DNA from: Methanobacteriota archaeon
GTDB lineage: Archaea; Thermoplasmatota; Poseidoniia; Poseidoniales; Poseidoniaceae
DNA: 6,388 bases
NCBI GenBank assembly: GCA_018645535.1
Contig: JABGWN010000104.1
Coordinates: 1-6,388, forward strand
Reading direction: 5' to 3'
Shown: piece by piece, positions 1-5,051 of the stretch
How positions within the stretch are numbered: position 1 is the stretch's first letter
Layout of the letters: each line of letters begins with the position of its first letter
Notes under the pieces: model-generated
Told to the model about the DNA's origin: nothing
Seen by the model: the letters and a program-made list of their open reading frames with translations, nothing else
Database searches by the model: none
Translations under genes and position numbers: made by a program

Positions 1-633
1 CGTCTGATTAACTGGATAAAGAATTGTGAAGGTAACGGCCCAAATTGGTCAAACCACTCCAAAGAGGAAACACAGGTGATTCAACGCAATGTCGTTGCTC
101 TTTTGAATACCCATGCCCATTTTGATCACAGTGGACACATACCCACACTGAAGCAATATTACGATGTGGAATGGTACCTCCATCCAGATGATACCTTCCT
201 TCAAACATTGGCCAAGACAGCAGCGGTTCGATATGGAATCCATCTCCCTGAACCTGCTCTTGCTGATGTTGAGATTCAGGACGATGAAATGTTGAAACTC
301 GGCTCTATCGAATTTGAAATTCTCCATACACCAGGCCACACGCTCGGAGGATGTTGTCTTCGATTATTGATTGATGATGAAGCAGATCACTTGTTTGTTG
401 GGGACACCTTATTCGCAGGTTCTGTGGGGAGAACCGATTTAGAAAATACTGGAGGTGATTTCAATGTCCTTTCAAACAGTATCAGAACAAAATTGTGGCC
501 TTTGAATCCTGAGACAATTGTTCATCCTGGGCATGGACCTCTGACCACTATAGGTCATGAGAAGGCGACGAATCCATTCGTTGGTGACTCGGCAGGTGAA
601 GGTGGAACCTTCACATTTGGAAAATATGCTTAA
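1..633 (+). CDS. Metallo-beta-lactamase-fold hydrolase, glyoxalase II-like (5' partial)
   Basis: Frame 1 is open from the first base, so the N-terminus lies outside the window. The GTG at 76 is an internal Val, not a convincing start. The 210 visible residues carry the full metal-binding set of the family: THAHFDH (His38, His40, Asp42, His43 of the fragment), TPGHT (His113), GDTLF (Asp135) and HPGHG (His178). Such enzymes bind two metal ions and hydrolyse thioesters. The GDTLFAGSVGRTDL stretch and the ending HPGHGPLTTIGHEKATNPF resemble the short YcbL-type glyoxalase II-like proteins, so S-lactoylglutathione or another thioester is a plausible substrate, but archaea often lack glutathione and the substrate is not known. 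Just before the first His motif is an Asn/Lys-rich stretch (fragment residues about 8-27) that looks longer than the usual linker there. The stop overlaps the convergent etfA stop in a shared TTAA. Family is sure; substrate is not. Confidence 0.9.
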   Translation, partial: RLINWIKNCEGNGPNWSNHSKEETQVIQRNVVALLNTHAHFDHSGHIPTLKQYYDVEWYLHPDDTFLQTLAKTAAVRYGIHLPEPALADVEIQDDEMLKLGSIEFEILHTPGHTLGGCCLRLLIDDEADHLFVGDTLFAGSVGRTDLENTGGDFNVLSNSIRTKLWPLNPETIVHPGHGPLTTIGHEKATNPFVGDSAGEGGTFTFGKYA

Positions 634-1562
634 CCAAGCATTGCTGAAAGTGCTTCTTGGAATACAGGCAATGCCTCTTCCCAGCTTGCTACAATCCCAT
701 AATCTGCGTGTTGGAAGATTGCAGCATCCGCATCTTTGTTGATTGCAACAATGTACTTTGAAGAGCGCATACCTGCAAGATGTTGAATTGCACCAGAAAT
801 TCCAACTGCAATGTAGAGATTTGGATTAACCGTCTTACCAGTCTGGCCAACTTGCATTGAGTGAGGGATTTCAGCCCATGTGTCAACAGCAGCTCTTGAA
901 GCGCCAACTGCTGCCCCAATTGTATCTGCTACTGCTTCAAGATGAGCAAAATTTGCAGGTGAACCCATACCTCTTCCTCCTGAGATAACGATGTTCGCTT
1001 CAGACACGTCGAGACGAGTGCTTGCTCGTTGCATGATCTCTTGCACAGCAGTTTTGACGTCACCTGATGCATCAACGACTGACACATCACAGGTTCCATC
1101 ATTGCCCACTGCATCAAATACATTTGCTCGAACAGTGATAACTGCCTCTCCAGAAACCGAAACGGTTTGATTTGCTTTCCCTGAATAAATTGGAGAGGTT
1201 AAGTTTGAACCATCAATTCGAATGACATCTTGGACTACTGAAATATTTCGTCGAGCTGCAAGACGAGCAGCTACGTCTTTGCTTCGAGTTGTAGCAAGAC
1301 AAAGGACAGTCCCAGAGGGAAGTGCACTATCGAGAGCACTTGCCCAACCACTGCTGTCGTTTCCATCGAAGACATCTGATTTTACTGCGATAATCTTGGA
1401 AACTCCCGAAAGAGATTGTACTGAGTCTGCAATCGATGCGTCTGTACATGGAACAACAAGTATTGGTTCTCCACCAAAGGCATGTGCTGCGGTTACGAGT
1501 TCTGCGGTTGAAGGATGGATGCTGCCTTTTGATAATTCTGCTATTACAATCATATTTGTCAT
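630..1562 (-). CDS. etfA: Electron transfer flavoprotein, alpha subunit
   Basis: This is the FAD-binding alpha subunit of ETF, which takes electrons from acyl-CoA and related dehydrogenases and passes them to ETF:quinone oxidoreductase. Counting from the chosen start (310 residues), the N-terminal Rossmann-like half begins MTNMIVIAEL. The C-terminal FAD domain has GGRGMG (195-200), GASRAAVD with Arg223, VGQTGKTV with Thr241, and the family signature LYIAVGISGAIQHLAGM ending in AIN (249-275). Arg223, Thr241 and His261 correspond to the flavin-contacting Arg249, Thr266 and His286 of the human protein, which suggests a conventional ETF. The frame stays open upstream to 1610, but the ATG at 1562 fits the family N-terminus and has a strong Shine-Dalgarno, GAGGTGA, five bases before it. 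It follows etfB by 10 bp and is clearly cotranscribed. Length is normal. Confidence 0.97.
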   Translation of the reverse strand: MTNMIVIAELSKGSIHPSTAELVTAAHAFGGEPILVVPCTDASIADSVQSLSGVSKIIAVKSDVFDGNDSSGWASALDSALPSGTVLCLATTRSKDVAARLAARRNISVVQDVIRIDGSNLTSPIYSGKANQTVSVSGEAVITVRANVFDAVGNDGTCDVSVVDASGDVKTAVQEIMQRASTRLDVSEANIVISGGRGMGSPANFAHLEAVADTIGAAVGASRAAVDTWAEIPHSMQVGQTGKTVNPNLYIAVGISGAIQHLAGMRSSKYIVAINKDADAAIFQHADYGIVASWEEALPVFQEALSAMLG

Positions 1563-1567
1563 ATTAT

Positions 1568-1574
1568 TCACCTC
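1568..1574 (-). promoter_or_regulatory. Shine-Dalgarno for etfA, overlapping the etfB stop
   Basis: On the minus strand GAGGTGA lies five bases before the etfA ATG and is a seven-base match to the usual anti-SD tail of 16S rRNA. Its first two bases are the last two of the etfB TGA stop (1573-1575). It decides the etfA start at 1562 over the upstream in-frame ATGs, and places the re-initiation site right where ribosomes finish etfB. Confidence 0.8.
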
Positions 1575-2325
1575 ATAGTACATTTGCTTCATCACGAAGA
1601 AGTTGAGCAACTTGTGAAGCGCTGGCTCCGCCTTCGAATGTCTTCCCTGCAGGTTTTGCAGGAGGCATAGAATGAGAAGCGATATTAATTGATGATGATG
1701 GAGCTGTAGCGCTAAGAAGTTCCACTTTTGCTTTCTTAGCCATCATAATTCCTTTCACGTTTGGTTTACGGACTTTGAAATCTCCCTTGTCACACGAAAT
1801 AACCGCTGGTAATGCGACACTGATTTTTGCAACTCCTGATTCTACTGGCATTGATACAACAACGGAATCTGTGAATTCTGCTCCGATAACGTTGGAGGCG
1901 TTTCCCCAGCCGAGTCTTTCAGCAAGGCCAGGTCCTGTGGAACCGGCTCCGGTATCTGCTGCGGATTTCCCGCAGTAGACAACAGTAGCCCCCATTGTTT
2001 GAATTGTTTCTGAGAGAATGCTTTGGAGAGCATTGGAATCCAGTTCAGACCAGGAATCATCCCAGACTCGTACGATGTTATCCACGCCTATTGCCTTTGC
2101 GTCCTTGAGAATCTTCTCAGATCCTGGCCCGCCGACAGTAAGTGCTGTTACCGTACCATCAGTAGCTTCTTTATGGCGGATTGCTGTTTCTATTGCAAAC
2201 TCGTCATAAGGGCTCATGACCATTTTGACAGATGATAGATCAACGCGGTCTCCTTGGACCACAATTTTTGCATTGGTATCAGGTACTTGCTTGACTAAAA
2301 CAACGATTGTAGGCATCTGTATCAT
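1573..2325 (-). CDS. etfB: Electron transfer flavoprotein, beta subunit
   Basis: This is the beta subunit of the ETF heterodimer; it holds the structural AMP and contacts partner dehydrogenases. Family features are IVVLVKQVPDT (7-17), MSPYDEFAIETAIR (37-50), the nucleotide-binding stretch GKSAADTGAGSTGPGLAERLG (119-139), ALPAVISCDKG (171-181) and the recognition-loop region NVKGIMMAKKAKVE (189-202). In the human protein this loop is LPNIMKAKKK, and its anchoring Leu195 appears to be replaced by Val190 here. The C-terminal arm (about 226-250) matches the segment that embraces the alpha subunit. The length of 250 is typical. Two starts are possible: ATG at 2325 or ATG at 2316 (MPTIVVLVKQ, closer to the family N-terminus). 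Neither has a Shine-Dalgarno. A TATA-like box 24 nt upstream of 2325 favours a leaderless transcript beginning there. First gene of the etfB-etfA operon. Confidence 0.96.
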   Translation of the reverse strand: MIQMPTIVVLVKQVPDTNAKIVVQGDRVDLSSVKMVMSPYDEFAIETAIRHKEATDGTVTALTVGGPGSEKILKDAKAIGVDNIVRVWDDSWSELDSNALQSILSETIQTMGATVVYCGKSAADTGAGSTGPGLAERLGWGNASNVIGAEFTDSVVVSMPVESGVAKISVALPAVISCDKGDFKVRKPNVKGIMMAKKAKVELLSATAPSSSINIASHSMPPAKPAGKTFEGGASASQVAQLLRDEANVL

Positions 2326-2438
2326 TCATCGGAATGAGGCTCGATTCATGAAGATTGGCTTCGCGCCGTTTGAAAATTATGAACCGAAATCAAAGGCACA
2401 GAAATCTTTAGAAGCCGCCTGTATTAAGGCGAATTTCC
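2326..2438. promoter_or_regulatory. Divergent promoter region between etfB and the MCM-like gene
   Basis: The 113 bp between the two divergent start codons must carry both promoters. On the plus strand CTTTAGAA (2406-2413) is a TATA-like box centred about 29 nt before the ATG at 2439, so transcription would begin within a few bases of that ATG. On the minus strand CTTCATGAA (2345-2353) is centred 24 nt before the etfB ATG at 2325. Both match archaeal TATA consensus only loosely. No clear inverted repeat or operator was seen. A 33-codon ORF crosses the region (2348-2449, +), but it has no ribosome site and probably is not a gene. Confidence 0.4.
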
Positions 2439-3269
2439 ATGTCAGATGAACGAGTATTTCCCGGACCATCGCCCGCCCAAGCAGACACACTCAACGCTTG
2501 GAGGGAATTGTTTGAATCAAAACATAGTGAAGATTTCACATCACTGAAAGGAACCGATTGTCTTGAGCAACCGATTTTCCCGTTTGATGTCGATTACAGA
2601 GATATCGATCGCAATGATGTACTAAGCCTTTACTTCAACGAAATACCACAGGAAACGATTGAACTAGCAAATGAGGTTCTTCGTACAATGGTCGCAGAAC
2701 ACGAAGTAAGCGACATCCGATGTATCCTTCGGCCCCTTTTCCTCCCTCCTGAGCGCACCAAGAGTATATCTTCCCTACGGATGAGAAACAGAGGCAAAAT
2801 TGTTAGTTCTGTCGTGAGGGTTAAGGATGTAGGACCTCGCTTAGGTTATTTACAAGAAGCGCTTTACGTCTGCGTTCGCTGTGAGTCAAGAGATACCGTC
2901 AAACAAAAAATTGCTCGAGAGAGAAAGCGTCCTGCAAAACCATGTCAGGATTGTTTCAATAAAGCAATGGAAACGTTCGAAGGCAAAATCCCTTATGGCG
3001 TTTATGAGCAACTAAAATCTTCGATGAAACTTACTGCAGAGGGTTCATTTTACAAAGACATCCAATATTTGTCTGTTTCAGATATCGATGATTCATCTGG
3101 CCAACCAATATGGGTCGTTATAGACGATGAGTATGTAGATACTTACAATATTGGAGATACTGTGAGAATCAACGGTATTGTGCAGATAGATCCTGTCCCT
3201 GATAGAAACTTCATGAAAGATACACGACGCATTCTACAAATTCATGCTTTCAGTATTGAGAGTTTGTGA
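2439..3269 (+). CDS. Stand-alone MCM N-terminal-domain protein (zinc-binding OB fold, no ATPase)
   Basis: The 276 residues read as the N-terminal half of an archaeal MCM replicative helicase. In order: a helical A-domain with FPFDVDYRDI (47-56) and IPQETIELANEVL (69-81); the entry to the OB fold, LPPERTKSISSLRMRNRGKIVSSVVRVKDVGPRL (102-135); a zinc-binding subdomain with Cys145-x2-Cys148 and Cys169-x2-Cys172 flanking a basic loop (KIARERKRPAK); and the closing strands SFYKDIQYLSVSD (203-215), WVVIDDEYVDTYNIGDTVRINGIV (225-248) and a hairpin with Arg256, Lys260, Arg263 and Arg264, where MCM has its DNA-binding N-hairpin. The protein ends where the linker to the AAA+ domain should start, with no Walker A, Walker B or arginine finger. 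The QEPPE-like communication loop of true MCMs is replaced by SDIDDSS (214-220). Likely role: single-stranded DNA binding, or association with the MCM ring (inference). The ATG at 2439 has only a weak upstream AAGG; a near-leaderless transcript fits better. Its stop faces the tyrS stop across 7 bp. Confidence 0.82.
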   Translation: MSDERVFPGPSPAQADTLNAWRELFESKHSEDFTSLKGTDCLEQPIFPFDVDYRDIDRNDVLSLYFNEIPQETIELANEVLRTMVAEHEVSDIRCILRPLFLPPERTKSISSLRMRNRGKIVSSVVRVKDVGPRLGYLQEALYVCVRCESRDTVKQKIARERKRPAKPCQDCFNKAMETFEGKIPYGVYEQLKSSMKLTAEGSFYKDIQYLSVSDIDDSSGQPIWVVIDDEYVDTYNIGDTVRINGIVQIDPVPDRNFMKDTRRILQIHAFSIESL

Positions 3270-3276
3270 ATCTATT

Positions 3277-4419
3277 TCAGGAAGTAATGCTTAGCATTAT
3301 TTCATACGATTCTGGATGTTCTTCAAAGTGCCGGGCAATTGAAAACAATCCGTTCGCCACACCTTCTGCAACACCCATTTTCGCATCGAAAGGATGGAGT
3401 GTACCATCTTTTACTGCCTGCTTGAATTGATCTAGGTCATCCCAAGTGCTTGGTTCTCCAAATTTGGGATTCGGAGTGACTGTAATTGACCCAAATTCGG
3501 GTAAGACAACATGTTCTGCGAGTTCGTAAACGGGTGAGTGGTCATCGACTGGATCAAGGTAAGCCTTCTTCATCTTCTTTTGGACAAGTTGAAGGGTATC
3601 ATGAAGCAAAAGAGCACCGTTAGGATCTGATTTGCTCATCTTGTGGTCAAAGGAATCCATTCGAACACCAGAGGCCTTCAATGAGGAAAGGATAGGGGTG
3701 TGAAGACAAGTCGCCTTCTTCCAGTTCCATTTCGAAGCCATATCTCTCATGAACATGTGGGCTTTTCTTTGATCCATTCCACCAAGAGCAACATCAATTC
3801 CAAGTTCGAAAATATCTGCAGCCTGCATGGCAGGATAATAAAATTTAGACAAATCATGGTCTGATGAAGCTTCATCACGACCCATGATAGTGAATGTTTT
3901 ACGGACCATAGGTAGCGTTGCCCCCTTAGAACATCGAAGTACTCTTGCCCAATAATCACCCGAATCCATAATTGTACTAGCCCAAACAAATCGAAGTTGT
4001 CCCGGACCTTCTCCTTCCTCAGGATAATCAAGAAGTGCCCGGAAAGTCTCTTCCATATACACAGCCGTCTTTTGGATATCCTCCATCTGACCCCCGAATT
4101 TGTCATTGACCCATGCGTGCCAATCTGCGAGGAAAACTAAGACATTTGCTTTTGCTTCAAGCATCCGTTTTAGTTGCAGTGAAAGAACTTTCCAGCCAAT
4201 ATGGGCTTTGCCGCTAGGTTCGAAACCAACATAGCATCGAATTACACCATCGCCAGACATTGAAGTCTCATCTGCGAGACAATCGACAAGGTGGTTAATG
4301 CCTACACATTCTTCGACGTCAGAAACCATCAGACAAAGACGCTTTCGTTGTTCTTCGTTTAGTTCCTTGATACGTTCATATCTTTCCTCAAAGGGAGATA
4401 GGAGCGTATCGACGTCCAT
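3277..4419 (-). CDS. tyrS: Tyrosyl-tRNA synthetase
   Basis: Class I synthetase charging tRNA-Tyr with tyrosine in the cytoplasm; archaeal/eukaryotic type. Numbered from the ATG at 4419 (380 residues), it shows YVGFEPSG (63-70), AHIGW in place of the HIGH motif (73-76), FYYPAMQAADIFELGIDVALGGMDQRKAHM (193-222) and KMSKSDPNGA (260-269). Tyr63, Tyr195, Gln199, Asp202 and Gln217 line up with the tyrosine-pocket residues Tyr32, Tyr151, Gln155, Asp158 and Gln173 of the Methanocaldococcus jannaschii enzyme. It is about 70 residues longer than that enzyme, mainly through an N-terminal helical extension (about 30 residues), a Glu/Gly-rich insertion around 132-142 and the C-terminal part. A GTG at 4425 is in frame but lies within the Shine-Dalgarno, so the ATG at 4419 is the better start. 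It is the second gene of an operon, starting 9 bp after the upstream stop. Confidence 0.96.
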   Translation of the reverse strand: MDVDTLLSPFEERYERIKELNEEQRKRLCLMVSDVEECVGINHLVDCLADETSMSGDGVIRCYVGFEPSGKAHIGWKVLSLQLKRMLEAKANVLVFLADWHAWVNDKFGGQMEDIQKTAVYMEETFRALLDYPEEGEGPGQLRFVWASTIMDSGDYWARVLRCSKGATLPMVRKTFTIMGRDEASSDHDLSKFYYPAMQAADIFELGIDVALGGMDQRKAHMFMRDMASKWNWKKATCLHTPILSSLKASGVRMDSFDHKMSKSDPNGALLLHDTLQLVQKKMKKAYLDPVDDHSPVYELAEHVVLPEFGSITVTPNPKFGEPSTWDDLDQFKQAVKDGTLHPFDAKMGVAEGVANGLFSIARHFEEHPESYEIMLSITS

Positions 4420-4424
4420 ATCCA

Positions 4425-4430
4425 CACCTC
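4425..4430 (-). promoter_or_regulatory. Shine-Dalgarno for tyrS, overlapping the upstream stop
   Basis: GAGGTG on the minus strand lies five bases before the ATG at 4419. It shares two bases with the TGA stop of the upstream gene (4429-4431), giving TGAGGTG, the same arrangement and spacing as at the etfB-etfA junction. It argues against the in-frame GTG at 4425 as start, because that codon is part of the site itself. Confidence 0.75.
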
Positions 4431-4953
4431 AAACAAGGTCTGTGAGTTTCTTCACTTTACCTTCCGAAGGAGGTGTTCCTGCTGCAATCATCGTTTCGAT
4501 TTCTGCAATCATTGATTCTGCAAGATCAATTGTTTCTTGAGTTACAGTTGAACTCATCTCGATTGATTTACGAATCATCTTGATTCCAGATTTAGCCTTT
4601 GAGTATTTCTTTGCGTCTTCTTTTGCCTTATCGCCACGTTGTTTAGGAGTGTATCCAGTTGCTTCATCAAGGAATGCCGACCACTTCTTACGACTTTCTA
4701 AAGCTGTTTCACGACCGCCGTCCTGAGACAAGAATGACTCGAGGTCAGACCCTTTGAGTTGTACGACGTCAACCATGAGTTTGCCTTGATCTGTGTAGGA
4801 ACCTTTGATGGATGAAAGAAGACCAAACGATGCTTCAAATTCACCTTCTGAATTTGCTTGAACATCATTGAAATGTTGTGCTGCTAACTTTGCAAGACCA
4901 GCATTTCCACCAATCGACTTTTCTAAACCACGCTTAACTGCGAATCGCTCCAT
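4429..4953 (-). CDS. Conserved-looking hypothetical protein upstream of tyrS (possible DUF5611-like)
   Basis: I cannot assign a function. The 174-residue soluble protein opens MERFAVKRGLEKS, followed by a probable small alpha/beta domain up to about residue 102 with SFGLLSSIKGSYTDQGKLMVDVVQ (42-65) and KKWSAFLDEATGYTPKQR (89-106). The order of an N-terminal KRG, a 'G.L..I' strand, 'KL.VD' and a closing 'FL.EATGY..K.R' recalls DUF5611, a small family of Thermoplasmata; this is from memory and tentative. After that comes a Lys-rich stretch (103-129) and a helical C-terminal tail (137-158), which would be an addition to the short domain. No signal peptide, membrane segment or catalytic motif is visible. 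The ATG at 4953 has no Shine-Dalgarno, but a TATA-like CTTATGA is centred 25 nt upstream, which suits a leaderless first gene. Cotranscription with tyrS hints at a link to translation (inference). Confidence 0.8.
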   Translation of the reverse strand: MERFAVKRGLEKSIGGNAGLAKLAAQHFNDVQANSEGEFEASFGLLSSIKGSYTDQGKLMVDVVQLKGSDLESFLSQDGGRETALESRKKWSAFLDEATGYTPKQRGDKAKEDAKKYSKAKSGIKMIRKSIEMSSTVTQETIDLAESMIAEIETMIAAGTPPSEGKVKKLTDLV

Positions 4954-5042
4954 GTTGGCCCATCGACAGGTGCCTCATAAGTCTCGCGAAAGAGAAGCCA
5001 CCTCATGCGGGGGGTTTTTTTGTGTTAATCTCTGCGCCAACT
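4954..5042. promoter_or_regulatory. Divergent intergenic region with G6T7 tract
   Basis: This 89-bp region separates the minus-strand hypothetical-tyrS operon from the plus-strand propeller gene. It holds the TATA-like box of the former and a run of six G and seven T (5009-5021). That run sits 22-34 nt before the ATG at 5043, where a TATA element would be expected; the T-run may serve as a poor one. There is no stem before the T-run, and both flanking genes point away, so it is unlikely to be a terminator. Confidence 0.3.
4975..4981 (-). promoter_or_regulatory. TATA-like box for the hypothetical-tyrS operon
   Basis: CTTATGA on the minus strand is centred 25 nt before the ATG at 4953, the spacing expected if transcription starts at or next to the start codon. 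No Shine-Dalgarno lies before that ATG, which agrees with a leaderless message. The box is short and only loosely matches archaeal consensus. Confidence 0.35.
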
Positions 5043-5051
5043 ATGCGCAGA
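5031..5051 (+). repeat. Inverted repeat spanning the start codon of the propeller gene
   Basis: TCTGCGC (5031-5037) and GCGCAGA (5045-5051) are perfect 7-bp complementary arms around a 7-base loop. The loop holds the first two bases of the ATG at 5043. If the transcript begins upstream of 5031, the hairpin would hide the start codon; if it is leaderless, the repeat could only act as DNA. Arms of this length can also arise by chance. Confidence 0.35.

Noticed and set aside
1222..1578. 118-codon plus-strand ORF opposite etfA
   Set aside because: Antisense shadow of a clearly conserved etfA frame; no family features.
2348..2449. 33-codon ORF (starting MKIGFAPFENYEPK) overlapping the start of the MCM-like gene by 11 bp
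   Set aside because: No ribosome site, no recognisable motif, and it covers the region where both divergent promoters must lie. It could be a leader peptide but nothing supports that beyond the open frame.
2439..3269. Reading the MCM-like gene as a pseudogene or assembly-broken mcm
   Set aside because: The frame is intact, ends at a domain boundary, keeps its four cysteines, and is followed after 7 bp by the intact convergent tyrS with no ATPase remnants in any frame.
4973..5006. Repeated CCTCAT (4973-4978 and 5001-5006) as an operator pair
   Set aside because: Six bases only, direct orientation, with no further similarity around them.
5009..5021. G6T7 run as a transcription terminator
   Set aside because: No stem precedes it, and both flanking genes are transcribed away from it.
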